Shown: positions 37,899 through 46,880 of the stretch, one piece after another
How the letters are laid out: the number at the start of each line of letters is the position of its first letter
Position numbering within the stretch: position 1 is the first letter of the stretch
Source: Nocardioides donggukensis
Lineage (GTDB): Bacteria > Actinomycetota > Actinomycetes > Propionibacteriales > Nocardioidaceae
DNA: 64,000 nucleotides
NCBI RefSeq assembly: GCF_014842875.1
Contig: NZ_JACYXZ010000001.1
Coordinates: forward strand, 1,116,001 to 1,180,000
Direction of reading: 5' to 3'
Notes under the pieces: model-generated
Told to the model about the DNA's origin: nothing
Database searches by the model: none
Seen by the model: the letters and a program-made list of their open reading frames with translations, nothing else
Position numbers and translations under genes: made by a program

Positions 37899-38969
37899 AT
37901 GAGCGGTCACGCCTCGTTCCACCCGCTCCGGGTGGCCGCGCTCGAGCCGCTCACCGACGACGCCGTCGGGCTCACCTTCGAGGTGCCGGCGGACCTGGTC
38001 GAGGAGTTCACGTGGACGGCGGGTCAGCACGTCTCGATCCGGTGCCCGGACGGCGGGCGGCGCAGCTACTCGATCTGCACGCCGCCGTCGTCGGGCCTGC
38101 TCAAGGTCGGCATCAAGCGGCTGCCCGGGGGCGTGTTCTCCGGTGGCGTGCTCGACGCGCTCGCGGTGGGCGACGAGCTCGAGGTGATGACCCCGGCGGG
38201 TCGGTTCACCCCCCGGCTGGACCCGACCGCGCGGAAGTCGTACGTCGTGGTGGCGGCCGGCTCCGGCATCACGCCGGTGCTCTCGATCGCCGCGGCCATC
38301 CTCGAGGGCGAGCCCGGGTCGCGGGTCACCCTCGTCTACGCCAACCGCACCCACCGCTCGGTGATGTTCCTCGACGAGGTGCACGACCTCAAGGACCGCC
38401 ACCTCGAGCGGTTCCGGGTCCTGCACGTGCTGTCCCGGGAGGAGCAGGACGTCGCCCTGCTCTCGGGTCGGCTGGACGCCGAGCGGTTCCGGGGGCTGCT
38501 GGAGTCGCTGCTCCCGGCCGACGACGTCGACGAGTGGTATCTCTGCGGCCCGCAGGCGATGGTGACGGACCTGCGCGAGGTGCTCTCGGAGGCCGGCGCG
38601 ACCGCCGTGCACACCGAGCTCTTCCACGCCGACCCGGTGCCGCGCGCGGCACCGGTCGAGCAGGACGGCGCGGGGTCCGCCGACGGCGGCTCGGCCCGGG
38701 TCACGGTCCGGCTCGACGGTCGCAGCTCGAGCTTCGACCTGGCCCGCGGCGACGTGCCCGTGCTGGAGGCGGCCCTGCGGGTACGTCCGGACGCGCCGTT
38801 CGCCTGCCGTGGCGGTGTCTGTGGGACCTGCCGGGCCCGGGTCGTCGAGGGCAGCGTCTCGATGGACACCAACTGGGCCCTCGAGGCCGAGGAGGTCGAG
38901 CGCGGCTACGTGCTGACCTGTCAGTCGCACCCGACGTCCGAGACGCTGGTCCTCGACTACGACGCCTGA
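37899..38969 (+). CDS. paaE: Phenylacetate-CoA oxygenase reductase PaaE
   Basis: PaaE passes electrons from NADPH to the PaaA di-iron centre. The 356-residue protein has an FAD domain (RRSYSICTPPSSGLLKVGIK), an NAD(P) domain (VVAAGSGITPVLSIAAAIL, EWYLCGPQAMV) and a C-terminal [2Fe-2S] ferredoxin domain with CRGGVCGTCRARVVEG and LTCQSHP. It ends the paaABCDE operon. Later pathway genes (paaG, paaZ, paaK) are not in the window. Confidence 0.97.
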   Translation: MSGHASFHPLRVAALEPLTDDAVGLTFEVPADLVEEFTWTAGQHVSIRCPDGGRRSYSICTPPSSGLLKVGIKRLPGGVFSGGVLDALAVGDELEVMTPAGRFTPRLDPTARKSYVVVAAGSGITPVLSIAAAILEGEPGSRVTLVYANRTHRSVMFLDEVHDLKDRHLERFRVLHVLSREEQDVALLSGRLDAERFRGLLESLLPADDVDEWYLCGPQAMVTDLREVLSEAGATAVHTELFHADPVPRAAPVEQDGAGSADGGSARVTVRLDGRSSSFDLARGDVPVLEAALRVRPDAPFACRGGVCGTCRARVVEGSVSMDTNWALEAEEVERGYVLTCQSHPTSETLVLDYDA

Positions 38970-38990
38970 GCGGGTCGGCCGCTCACCGGG

Positions 38991-39791
38991 TCACGGTGGG
39001 GCGGCCCGGTCGCCCAGCCGGACGGCGCCGGCGACGGCGAGCGCCGTGCCCGCGGCCACCCCGCCCCACCAGCCCGGTCGGACGCCGTCGCCGAGCAGCG
39101 CCAGGCCGACCAGGGCCGGGACGAAGGTCTGCATGACGATCAGCGCCGCCGTGGCCGGGGTCACCGTCGTGGAGGCGAGGGCGAGCGAGTACAGCCAGAA
39201 CGCGACCGCGCCGAGGGCGGGGACGGCCAGTGCCGTCACCAGCACGGCGGGGGACAGGCGCAGCTCGATCCCGCGGACGGCGATGGCCGAGCCGGCGTAC
39301 CCGGTCCCGGAGGCCACCCCGAGCCAGAGCGGGTGCCGTCGCAGCGTCACGCCCGCGGCCACGCAGGCGGCGACGAGCAGCCAGACCGCGAGCGCCAGCC
39401 CGGTCCCCGCCGCCGGCTCGCCGGGATCGCCCGAGGAGACCGCGAGCACCACGATGCCCAGCGTCACCGCCGCCACCGCGAGCCAGCGGGACCACCCCAG
39501 CGGCTCGTGCAGCAGCCGCGAGGCGGTGATCGCCGTGATCGGCATCGACAGCGAGATCGCGGCCTGGGCCAGGTAGAGCGGCAGGTAGACGATGGCCACC
39601 GCGTGCAGCAGGAATCCGCCGAGGTAGGCGGCCACCACGGCCAGCACCACCGGATCGCGGGCGCCGGCCACCAGGAACCGGCCGAGACCGCCCTGCAGCT
39701 GGGGCAGCAGCCGGACCCGGTGCGCCTGCAGCACGGCGGCCACCCCGAAGAGGGCGGCGGCCGCCAGGGCGGCGGCCAGTCCGGTCAGCAC
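38991..39791 (-). CDS. EamA/DMT-type membrane transporter
   Basis: This 266-residue protein is almost all hydrophobic, with about nine helices, beginning LAAALAAAALFGVAAVLQAH and including VLAVVAAYLGGFLLHAVAIV and LPLYLAQAAISLSMPITAIT. The pattern resembles drug/metabolite transporters of the EamA group. No substrate is apparent. GTG 39791 lies 10 bases after the DUF3043 gene on the same strand, so the two probably form an operon. Confidence 0.82.
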   Translation of the reverse strand: MLTGLAAALAAAALFGVAAVLQAHRVRLLPQLQGGLGRFLVAGARDPVVLAVVAAYLGGFLLHAVAIVYLPLYLAQAAISLSMPITAITASRLLHEPLGWSRWLAVAAVTLGIVVLAVSSGDPGEPAAGTGLALAVWLLVAACVAAGVTLRRHPLWLGVASGTGYAGSAIAVRGIELRLSPAVLVTALAVPALGAVAFWLYSLALASTTVTPATAALIVMQTFVPALVGLALLGDGVRPGWWGGVAAGTALAVAGAVRLGDRAAPP

Positions 39792-39801
39792 CGAGGGCTG
39801 G

Positions 39802-40386
39802 TCAGCGGTAGGTGTCCGGGAGCGGCTGGTTGATCTTCACCCGCGGCTTGGGCAGTCGCAGGAAGCGCATGTTGATGGCCCGCATCACGGCGTACCAGGT
39901 GACGCCCTTCAGTGGCGCCTCGGGGAACCGCTGTGCGATCGCGCGGCGCAGCCGGAAGCGCAGGTAGAACACGTCGGCGACGACCAGGATGATCGTGGTG
40001 AACCACAAGGAGTTGGCCAGCACCACGCCGCCGTCGCCGAAGAGGCCGTAGCCCATGACCATGATCAGGATCAGCATCGGGGCGAGCAGCTCGGCGAAGC
40101 CCAGCCGGCTGTCGACGAAGTCGCGGATGAACCGCTTCACGGGTCCGCGGTCGCGGGGTGGCAGGTGGTTCTCGTCGCCGTTGCGCAGCGCCTCCCGCAC
40201 CTTGCGGCTGGACTCGACCCGGAGCTCGCGCTGGCGGCGGGCGAGGGCCTTGCGGTCCCGGGGCAGGCGGGCCCGGGCCTTGGCCGCGGCCTCGGCCTCC
40301 TTGCGGGAGGGGGTGGGGCGTCCCTTGGCGCCCGGCCTCTCCGGGACGGGCGACTCGGCGGGCTGCGGGGTGGAGCGTCGGAACAA
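39802..40386 (-). CDS. DUF3043 family membrane protein
   Basis: The 194-residue protein has a charged N-terminus (GRPTPSRKEAEAAAKARAR, RDRGPVKRFIRDFVDSRLG) followed by two hydrophobic helices (LLAPMLILIMVMGYGLF and LWFTTIILVVADVFYLRFRL) and a basic tail with GVTWYAVMRAINMRFLRLP. These match DUF3043, found across actinobacteria with no known function. It starts at TTG 40386 behind GAAGGGCG. It is divergent from pspA. Confidence 0.86.
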   Translation of the reverse strand: MFRRSTPQPAESPVPERPGAKGRPTPSRKEAEAAAKARARLPRDRKALARRQRELRVESSRKVREALRNGDENHLPPRDRGPVKRFIRDFVDSRLGFAELLAPMLILIMVMGYGLFGDGGVVLANSLWFTTIILVVADVFYLRFRLRRAIAQRFPEAPLKGVTWYAVMRAINMRFLRLPKPRVKINQPLPDTYR

Positions 40387-40469
40387 CGGGAACGCCCTTC
40401 GGCGACGGGTGGACGGATGTGACCACAGCCTACCCGCCCGGCTCGCTCGCTCCCGCTTGTGTTTGGCCC

Positions 40470-40526
40470 TAGGGTTGATTCACCAGCACACACCGTTCAC
40501 ACTGCCTGCCCGTCGCCGACGGGCAG
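40470..40526 (+). promoter_or_regulatory. pspA promoter and leader hairpin
   Basis: TAGGGT (40470-40475) is a -10 box giving a leader of about 65 bases. The leader holds a hairpin CTGCCCGTC-GCC-GACGGGCAG (40506-40526) ending three bases before the RBS GAAGGGG, so it could affect translation. Confidence 0.5.
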
Positions 40527-40547
40527 AACCCGAAGGGGTCGCTCCGC

Positions 40548-41336
40548 ATGAGTCTCTGGAAGCGCTTCACCTTGATCTTCCGGTCGAAGGCCAACACGGC
40601 CCTCGACCGCGCCGAGGACCCGCGCGAGGTGCTCGACTACAGCTACCAGCGTCAGATCGAGCTGCTCTCGAAGGTACGCCGCGGCGTCGCCGACGTCGCC
40701 ACCAGCCGCAAGCGGGTGGAGCTGCAGGTCAAGCAGCTGGAGCAGCAGCAGGCCAAGCTGCAGGGCCAGGCGCAGAAGGCCATCGAGATGGAGCGTGAGG
40801 ACCTCGCCCGCGAGGCCCTGACCCGCAAGTCGGGGCTGACCTCCCAGATCGCCGACCTGAACGTCCAGCACGCCAACCTGCAGGCCGAGGAGGAGAAGCT
40901 CACCCTCGCCCAGCAGCGGCTGCAGGCGAAGGTCGAGTCCTTCCGCACCCGCAAGGAGACGATCAAGGCGACCTACACCGCCGCCCAGGCCCAGACCCAG
41001 ATCAACGAGGCCCTCTCGGGCATCGGCGAGGAGATGGGCGACGTGGGGCTGGCCGTGCAGCGCGCGGAGGACAAGACCGCCCAGATGCAGGCCCGGGCCG
41101 GCGCGATCGACGAGCTGCTCGCCTCCGGCGCGCTCGACGACGTCAGCCAGCCCGGTGGCGGCGACGACATCAGCCGCGAGCTGGACGCCATGGGCTCCCA
41201 GTCCGACGTCGAGGCCGAGCTGGCCAGGCTCAAGGGCGGCTCGAAGGCGCCCGAGGCCATCGAGTCGGGCGCGGAGGGCGACATCCTGCGCTCCGAGCCG
41301 GCCACGGTCGAGGAGAGCGACGAGGGCCGGCCATGA
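40548..41336 (+). CDS. pspA: PspA/IM30 family membrane-stress protein
   Basis: PspA binds and remodels damaged inner membrane as an ESCRT-III-like coiled-coil protein. The 262-residue protein has the amphipathic N-terminal helix MSLWKRFTLIFRSKANTALD, then long coiled-coil helices (VELQVKQLEQQQAKLQGQAQ, LTSQIADLNVQHANLQAEEE). The C-terminal part, about residues 200-262, is an acidic tail. ATG 40548 is the start. The pspAA ATG overlaps its stop (ATGA), starting a pspA-pspAA-htpX-pspAB module. Confidence 0.95.
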   Translation: MSLWKRFTLIFRSKANTALDRAEDPREVLDYSYQRQIELLSKVRRGVADVATSRKRVELQVKQLEQQQAKLQGQAQKAIEMEREDLAREALTRKSGLTSQIADLNVQHANLQAEEEKLTLAQQRLQAKVESFRTRKETIKATYTAAQAQTQINEALSGIGEEMGDVGLAVQRAEDKTAQMQARAGAIDELLASGALDDVSQPGGGDDISRELDAMGSQSDVEAELARLKGGSKAPEAIESGAEGDILRSEPATVEESDEGRP

Positions 41337-41611
41337 TCGTCCGGATCCTGGGGGAGGGGCAGTTCGACGTCGCCGACTCCGAGCAGGACCGTCTCAACGA
41401 GCTCGACGCGGCCGTCGAGACGGCCGTGGAGGCCGACGACGAGGCGGCGTTCCGGGTCGCCCTGGGCCGGCTGCTCGACGCCGTCCGCTCGGTCGGGGTG
41501 GCCCACGACCAGGCGTCGCTGGACGTCTCCTCGGTGATCCTGCCCCCGGCCGACGCCAGCATCCCCGAGGTGCGCGACCTGCTGTCCGACGACGGCCTGA
41601 TCCCCGGCTGA
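41333..41611 (+). CDS. pspAA: PspA-associated protein PspAA
   Basis: The 92-residue protein matches PspAA, a small actinobacterial partner of PspA: MIVRILGEGQFDVADSEQDR at the N-terminus, a middle DAAVETAVEADDEAAFRVAL, and the conserved end SSVILPPADASIPEVRDLLS. Its molecular role is not settled. The ATG overlaps the pspA stop, so the two are translated together. Confidence 0.93.
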   Translation: MIVRILGEGQFDVADSEQDRLNELDAAVETAVEADDEAAFRVALGRLLDAVRSVGVAHDQASLDVSSVILPPADASIPEVRDLLSDDGLIPG

Positions 41612-41618
41612 GGCGACC

Positions 41619-42536
41619 ATGGCGCGGACGCGTTTCATCAACGACGCCGGGCTGACCGCCCGGATGACGCTGGTCATGTTCCTGCTCGGCGCGCTGTTCG
41701 TCGTGCTCATCGTGGGGCTGATGCTCGTCGCCCAGGGCAGCGGGGCATCGGGTTTCATCCCGATCATCGGCCTCGCGGGCGTCGGCATCGCGGTCTACCA
41801 GTGGTGGAACTCCGACAAGGTCGCGATGCGGGCGATGCGGGCCCGCGAGGTGACCCCGCAGGAGGCCCCCGAGCTGCACGGCATGATCGACCGGCTCTGC
41901 GCCGTGGCCGACATGCCCAAGCCGCGGGTCGCGGTGGCCGACACCTCGCTGCCCAACGCGTTCGCCACCGGCCGCTCCCCGGAGCGGGCGGTGGTCTGCG
42001 TGACCACCGGCATCCTGCAGAAGCTCGACGCCGACGAGCTCGAGGGCGTGCTCGCCCACGAGCTCTCGCACGTGGCGCACCGCGACGTGATGGTGATGAC
42101 GGTGGCCGCCTCGGCGGGGATCGCGGCCGGCCTGCTGGCCCGGGGCGCCCAGTTCGGCGGCATCGGGCGCTCCCGCGGCAACGGCGGGGCGGCCGGCATC
42201 GTGATCGTGCTCGTGATCAGCCTGGTGGTCTACGCGATCAGCTTCCTGCTGCTCCGGCTGCTGTCGCGCTACCGCGAGCTCTGCGCGGACCGCTCCGGCG
42301 CCTACCTCACCCAGCGTCCGGCCGCCCTGGCCTCCGCGCTGCAGAAGATCAGCGGAGACATGGCGACGATCCCGCAGAAGGACCTGCGCGCCGCGAGCTC
42401 GATGAACGCGCTCTTCATCGCCCCCGCGATCCGCGGCATCTCGCTCAGCACGGTCACCGCCACCCACCCCTCCCTCGAGCAGCGGCTCGAGCAGCTCGCC
42501 AAGATCCAGGCCGAGCTCGGCCGCCCGCTCGACTGA
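41619..42536 (+). CDS. htpX: HtpX-type membrane zinc metalloprotease (M48)
   Basis: HtpX degrades damaged membrane proteins. The 305-residue protein has two N-terminal helices (MTLVMFLLGALFVVLIVGLM, FIPIIGLAGVGIAVYQWW), the zinc motif VLAHELSHVAHRDV (HExxH with a third ligand in RELCADRSGAYL), and two central helices. Length and layout match the family. It lies seven bases after pspAA, linking proteolysis to the Psp envelope-stress response. Confidence 0.95.
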   Translation: MARTRFINDAGLTARMTLVMFLLGALFVVLIVGLMLVAQGSGASGFIPIIGLAGVGIAVYQWWNSDKVAMRAMRAREVTPQEAPELHGMIDRLCAVADMPKPRVAVADTSLPNAFATGRSPERAVVCVTTGILQKLDADELEGVLAHELSHVAHRDVMVMTVAASAGIAAGLLARGAQFGGIGRSRGNGGAAGIVIVLVISLVVYAISFLLLRLLSRYRELCADRSGAYLTQRPAALASALQKISGDMATIPQKDLRAASSMNALFIAPAIRGISLSTVTATHPSLEQRLEQLAKIQAELGRPLD

Positions 42537-42553
42537 CGGCCCGGGGATCACAG

Positions 42554-43123
42554 GTGGGATTCTGGGACGCCATGCGTGGCCGGACCCGGCCGAAGCAGGC
42601 CGAGCTGGACGCCCTGTTCATGGTGCCCAGCGCCGCGATCACGCTCGAGACCGCGGCCGGCCTGGTGCCGACCGGTGAGGGCGCGGTCTGCTTCCGGGCC
42701 GCGGAGGGGGCGGCCTTCAGCCGCACCCAGGCCGACGTCGTCACCCTGCTCGACGCCGACGGCGGACGACCGGTGCGCAGCACTGTCGACCGGTTCGGGT
42801 TCACCTGGCTGGTCACCCACGACGACGACATCACCCAGCTCTGCACCGAGCTGCACGCGGTGAACACCGCCCTCGAGGCGGAGGGCTTCGGTCCGAGCCT
42901 GCTGTGCTCCCTGGTGCCGTTCGCCGACCCGCTCGACCCGGACCGCCGGGTGGGGCTGGTCTACCTCTACAAGCGCGGCACGTTCTACCCGTTCGCGCCG
43001 CGGGGCGAGGAGCGCCGGGACAACCTGCTCGAGATTCAGGTCCGCGACCAGCTCTCCGGTGAGCTGCCGATCGAGGCCGACCTGCAGCGCTGGCTGGCCG
43101 TCTGGGGCGCGCCGGGACTCTGA
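42554..43123 (+). CDS. pspAB: PspA-associated protein PspAB
   Basis: The 189-residue protein matches PspAB: VGFWDAMRGRTRPKQAELDA at the N-terminus, LFMVPSAAITLETAAGLVPT, TRSFGF-like GFTWLVTHDDDITQL, then EGFGPSLLCSLVPF and VGLVYLYKRGTFYPFAPRG, ending in LAVWGAPGL. The protein has no clear membrane helix. Its role is unknown beyond association with PspA. It completes the four-gene module and converges with nadA. Confidence 0.92.
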   Translation: MGFWDAMRGRTRPKQAELDALFMVPSAAITLETAAGLVPTGEGAVCFRAAEGAAFSRTQADVVTLLDADGGRPVRSTVDRFGFTWLVTHDDDITQLCTELHAVNTALEAEGFGPSLLCSLVPFADPLDPDRRVGLVYLYKRGTFYPFAPRGEERRDNLLEIQVRDQLSGELPIEADLQRWLAVWGAPGL

Positions 43124-43141
43124 CCGTGGCCCCGGGCGCCG

Positions 43142-44326
43142 TCAGTCGCGGTGCGAGCGGCCGGGCAGGTCCAGCATCCGCTGGAGCGCCACCTTGGCCT
43201 GCTCCTCGGTCTCCGGGTCGACCTCGATGACGTTGACCTCGGTGCCGCCCACCAGGGACTCCAGGGCCCACACGAGGTGCGGCAGGTCGATCCGGTTCAT
43301 TGTCGAGCAGTAGCACACGGTCTTGTCCAGGAACGTGATGTTCTGCTCCGGGTGCCGGGCCGCCAGCCGCTTGACCAGGTTCAGCTCGGTGCCGATCGCC
43401 CATGACGAGCCGGGCGGCGCCGCCTCGACGGTCTTGATGATGAACTCGGTCGAGCCGACCAGGTCGGCCTTGAGCACCACCTCGTGGGTGCACTCGGGGT
43501 GGACCAGGATCTGGACGTCGGGGATCGAGGCGCGCAGCTCGTCGACGACGTCGGCCGAGAACCGGCCGTGCACCGAGCAGTGGCCCTTCCACAGGATCAC
43601 CCGGGCCGCCCGGAGCTCCTCGACGGTGTTGCCGCCGTTGGGCCGGCGCGGGTCCCAGACCACGCAGTCGTCGAGCTCGAAGCCCATCTTGAGCACCGCG
43701 GTGTTCCGACCGAGGTGCTGGTCGGGCAGGAACAGCACCTTGGCGCCGTCCTCGGCGTCGGGCTTCTGGGCGAACGCCCACTCGAGGGCGACGTCGGCGT
43801 TGCTCGAGGTGCAGACCGCACCGCCGTGCCGACCGCAGAAGGCCTTGATGTCGGCGCTGGAGTTCATGTACGTCACGGGCACGACCGCATCGACCACGCC
43901 GGCGTCGGTGAGCGCGTCCCACGCGTCCTCGACCTGGGCCAGCCGGGCCATGTCGGCCATCGAGCAGCCGGCCGCGAGGTCGGGCAGGATCACCTTCTGC
44001 GTCGGGGCGGTGAGGATGTCGGCGGACTCGGCCATGAAGTGCACGCCGCAGAAGACGATGTACTCGGCCTCGGGGCGGGCGGCGGCGTCCCGGGCCAGCT
44101 TGAACGAGTCGCCGGTGACGTCGGCGAACTGGATGACCTCGTCGCGCTGGTAGTGGTGCCCCAGCACGAACACCTTCTCCCCGAGCGCCTCCTTGGCCGC
44201 CCGGGCGCGCTCGACGAGGTCCGGGTCCGAGGCCGGGGGCAGGTCCCCGGGGCACTCGACGCCCCGCTCCGAGGACGGGTCCGTGCCGCGACCGAGGGGG
44301 AGCAGGGGCAGGTCGACTGTGCTCAT
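43142..44326 (-). CDS. nadA: Quinolinate synthase
   Basis: NadA condenses iminoaspartate with dihydroxyacetone phosphate to quinolinate for NAD synthesis and needs a [4Fe-4S] cluster. The 394-residue protein has FVLGHHYQRDEVIQFADVTG, VFCGVHFMAESADIL, a Cys in HPECTHEV, and CYCSTMNRID. The family layout with three conserved Cys is complete. No nadB or nadC is adjacent. ATG 44326 is supported by TAGGAT (44338-44333, minus) six bases upstream. Confidence 0.97.
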   Translation of the reverse strand: MSTVDLPLLPLGRGTDPSSERGVECPGDLPPASDPDLVERARAAKEALGEKVFVLGHHYQRDEVIQFADVTGDSFKLARDAAARPEAEYIVFCGVHFMAESADILTAPTQKVILPDLAAGCSMADMARLAQVEDAWDALTDAGVVDAVVPVTYMNSSADIKAFCGRHGGAVCTSSNADVALEWAFAQKPDAEDGAKVLFLPDQHLGRNTAVLKMGFELDDCVVWDPRRPNGGNTVEELRAARVILWKGHCSVHGRFSADVVDELRASIPDVQILVHPECTHEVVLKADLVGSTEFIIKTVEAAPPGSSWAIGTELNLVKRLAARHPEQNITFLDKTVCYCSTMNRIDLPHLVWALESLVGGTEVNVIEVDPETEEQAKVALQRMLDLPGRSHRD

Positions 44327-44332
44327 GGCCCC

Positions 44333-44338
44333 ATCCTA
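44333..44338 (-). promoter_or_regulatory. -10 box TAGGAT for nadA
   Basis: TAGGAT ends six bases before ATG 44326 on the minus strand; a leaderless start is likely. Confidence 0.5.
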
Positions 44339-44351
44339 GGTGCCGGCCGGC

Positions 44352-45245
44352 TCACAGCAGCGAGCCGTGGTGCAGGTACGGCGCCGGCGGCTTCATGCCG
44401 CGCAGGGCGAGGTACCCCCGCTGGTGCAGCGCGAGCCCGGCGGCCATCCCGACGTCGATCGCCCAGGGGTTCGCGGCGGTCACGTGGTCGACCTCGACGT
44501 CGGTGTCCGCGGGGCCGGAGGCCAGGGCCTCCCACAGCAGCCTCCGGGCGGTACGCCGATCGGTCGCCGCGAGCAGCGCCGGAGAGCCGGAGGAGTCGAC
44601 GTAGGCGTAGCCGGCGCCGGTGCCGGTCTCGGAGACGACCAGCCGGTGCGTGGAGAGCAGCACCTCGTGGTCGCCGAGATGGGCGGCGCCCCGGGTCCGG
44701 CGGTCCACCGAGTCGAGCAGGTCGCGGTCTCCCGCGGTCCCGTCCCGGACCTTCTCGACCACCGGCAGCGCGGAGCGGTCCACCCGCCCGTGCAGGAACA
44801 TCTGCGGGTGCAGCGTGAAGCCGGCGCCGTGGTAGCGGCGTACCGCCCGGGGGTCGGCGGAGGAGGCCAGCATTCCGCGCAGGCAGCCCCGGCCGTGGTG
44901 CCGCGCGGCGTCGAGCAGCTGGGTGCCCACGCCGCGCCCCTGGAGCTCGGGTCGCACCCCGTAGCTGGCGAGGATCCACATGAGCTCGCGGGTGAACGAC
45001 ACCGCGAACCCGGTCAGGCCGGACTCGTCCTCGCTGACCCAGCAGCCACCCGGGTCGGTGCCGAGCAGGTGGAGGGTGCGCCGCACCCACGCGGAGGCCC
45101 GGTCCGGCGGGCGCAGCACCGGCGGGGGCCACCCGGGCTGCCCGGTCCGCGCGTCGAGCTCGTGGAAGGCCGTGGCGCTGATCCGCTCCACCACCGGCAC
45201 GTCCTCGGGCCGCATCGGCCGGACGAGTGCTGGGGCCCCGGACAT
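44352..45245 (-). CDS. GNAT family N-acetyltransferase (two-domain)
   Basis: The 297-residue protein has an N-terminal GNAT domain with YGVRPELQGRGVGTQLLDAA (acetyl-CoA binding) and SSADPRAVRRYHGAGFTLHP, and a second half of similar size with VSETGTGAGYAYVDSSG, probably a degenerate GNAT repeat. The substrate is unknown. ATG 45245 is chosen over the upstream GTG 45254 because TAGGGT (45258-45253) lies seven bases before 45245. Its product is unrelated in function to nadA, as far as the sequence shows. Confidence 0.85.
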   Translation of the reverse strand: MSGAPALVRPMRPEDVPVVERISATAFHELDARTGQPGWPPPVLRPPDRASAWVRRTLHLLGTDPGGCWVSEDESGLTGFAVSFTRELMWILASYGVRPELQGRGVGTQLLDAARHHGRGCLRGMLASSADPRAVRRYHGAGFTLHPQMFLHGRVDRSALPVVEKVRDGTAGDRDLLDSVDRRTRGAAHLGDHEVLLSTHRLVVSETGTGAGYAYVDSSGSPALLAATDRRTARRLLWEALASGPADTDVEVDHVTAANPWAIDVGMAAGLALHQRGYLALRGMKPPAPYLHHGSLL

Positions 45246-45252
45246 GCCCGTC

Positions 45253-45258
45253 ACCCTA
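45253..45258 (-). promoter_or_regulatory. -10 box TAGGGT for the GNAT gene at 45245
   Basis: TAGGGT, seven bases and ATG on the minus strand. The hexamer overlaps the alternative GTG start, which argues against that start. Confidence 0.5.
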
Positions 45259-45292
45259 GGCGGAGGTCGGCCGTCGCGGCGATGATGGGGCC

Positions 45293-45766
45293 ATGACCGA
45301 TCTCGCGGACCTCCTCGTCGGCACGGGCGCGGTCGGGGCGGCCGTCGTGGGCGGCGTGCTCTACGCCTTCTCGGCGTTCGGCATGCCAGGTCTGCGCAAC
45401 GCCGAGCCCCGGGTGGGGATGGCCGCGATGCAGGAGATGAACCGGATGGCGCCGCGGGCCCCGCTGGTGGTGCCGCTGATGCTCACGGCGGCACTGTCCG
45501 CCGGCCTCGCGGTCGCCGCGGTCCTCGGCCGCGTCGACGACCGCTGGTGGGTGCTGGCCGGGTGCCTGCTGTACCTGGCGGCCTTCGCGATCACGGTGGC
45601 CTTCCACGTGCCGCGCAACGAGGCCCTGGACCGGGTCGACGTCCACGGCCCGGACGCCGTCGAGGCGTGGCATCAGTACGCCGGGGCCTGGGTGCGCTGG
45701 AACCACGTGCGCTCCGCGGCCGCGATCGCCGGCTCCGCGTCGCTCGTGGTGGCCCTCGTGCGCTGA
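45293..45766 (+). CDS. DUF1772 (anthrone oxygenase-like) membrane protein
   Basis: The 157-residue protein has four hydrophobic segments: VGTGAVGAAVVGGVLYAFSA, PLMLTAALSAGLAVAAVLG, WVLAGCLLYLAAFAITVAF and AAAIAGSASLVVALVR. The conserved HVPRNEALD and WVRWNHVR segments fit the DUF1772 / anthrone oxygenase family. Enzymatic activity is known for few members and is not shown here. It is divergent from the GNAT gene and directly upstream of glycerate kinase. Confidence 0.86.
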   Translation: MTDLADLLVGTGAVGAAVVGGVLYAFSAFGMPGLRNAEPRVGMAAMQEMNRMAPRAPLVVPLMLTAALSAGLAVAAVLGRVDDRWWVLAGCLLYLAAFAITVAFHVPRNEALDRVDVHGPDAVEAWHQYAGAWVRWNHVRSAAAIAGSASLVVALVR

Positions 45767-45794
45767 GCGGGTCGCGCTCGGCGAGGATGGGGTC

Positions 45795-46880
45795 ATGCGC
45801 GTCCTCATCGCCCCCGACAAGTTCGCCGGCACCCTCACCGCCGTCGAGGCGGCCGAGGCGATCGCCACCGGGTGGGGTCGGCACGCACCCGACGACGAGC
45901 TGGACCTGTGCCCCATGGCCGACGGCGGACCCGGCTTCGTCGACGTGCTGCACGCCTCCCTGGGCGGTGAGCTGCTCGCGGTCACGGTCCGCGGCCCGCA
46001 CGGCGCGCCGGTCCCGACCACGATCCTGGTGCAGGGCCGCGCGGCGTACGTCGAGAGCGCGCAGGCCTGCGGCCGGCACCTCGCCGCGGACGGCGACGCC
46101 GAGCGGGCCACGACGTACGGCGTGGGGGAGCTGCTGCTGGAGGCCGCCGCGACCGGGGTGGATGAGGTGGTGGTCGGACTCGGCGGCTCGGGGACCAACG
46201 ACGGCGGCGCCGGCCTGCTCGCCGCCCTCGGCGCGACCGGCGACGCGCCACTGGACGCCGGCCCGGCCGGGCTGGCCGGGCTGAGCCGGCTCGATCTCGG
46301 CCCTGTCCGGGACCGGCTGGGCGGGGTGCGGCTGGTCGCCGCCAGCGACGTCGACATCCCGCTCACCGGACTGTTCGGCGCCACCAAGACCTTCGGTGAG
46401 CAGAAGGGCATCGCCGTCGACCGGATGCCGGCCGTCGACGCGGTCCTGGAGGCCTTCGCCGGCCTCGCCGGCGCCCGGACGGCCCTCGAGAAGGGGGCCG
46501 GCGCGGCCGGTGGGCTCGGCTACGCCCTCCTGCTGCTCGGCGCCGACCGGACGCCCGGGGTCGACGTGGTGTCCGCGGCCGTCGGCCTCGCCGGCCGGGC
46601 CCGCAGCGCCGACCTGGTGGTCACCGGCGAGGGGGCCTTCGACTTCTCGAGCCGGTCCGGGAAGGTGCCGTACGGCGTCGCGGCGGTCGCCGGGGAGCAG
46701 CTCCGACCGTGCATCGCGCTCGCCGGTCAGGTGCTGGTCGGGTCGCGGGAGATGCGGGCGCTCGGTGTCGAGTCCGGCTACTCGGTGGTGGAGCTCCTCG
46801 GCGAGGAGCGGGCCTTCGGCGACCCGGCGGGCGCGTTGGCCGACCTGGCCGAGCGGGTCGCCCGGTCCTGGTCCAGGTGA
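45795..46880 (+). CDS. Glycerate kinase
   Basis: The enzyme phosphorylates D-glycerate to 2- or 3-phosphoglycerate. The 361-residue protein shows RVLIAPDKFAGTLTAVEAAE, CPMADGGPGFVDVL, GLGGSGTNDGGAGLLAALGA and LVVTGEGAFDFSSRSGKVPY, which are glycerate kinase (GlxK/GarK family) signatures. Which carbon of glycerate is used cannot be told. ATG 45795 is the start. It follows the DUF1772 gene by 28 bases. Confidence 0.95.
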   Translation: MRVLIAPDKFAGTLTAVEAAEAIATGWGRHAPDDELDLCPMADGGPGFVDVLHASLGGELLAVTVRGPHGAPVPTTILVQGRAAYVESAQACGRHLAADGDAERATTYGVGELLLEAAATGVDEVVVGLGGSGTNDGGAGLLAALGATGDAPLDAGPAGLAGLSRLDLGPVRDRLGGVRLVAASDVDIPLTGLFGATKTFGEQKGIAVDRMPAVDAVLEAFAGLAGARTALEKGAGAAGGLGYALLLLGADRTPGVDVVSAAVGLAGRARSADLVVTGEGAFDFSSRSGKVPYGVAAVAGEQLRPCIALAGQVLVGSREMRALGVESGYSVVELLGEERAFGDPAGALADLAERVARSWSR

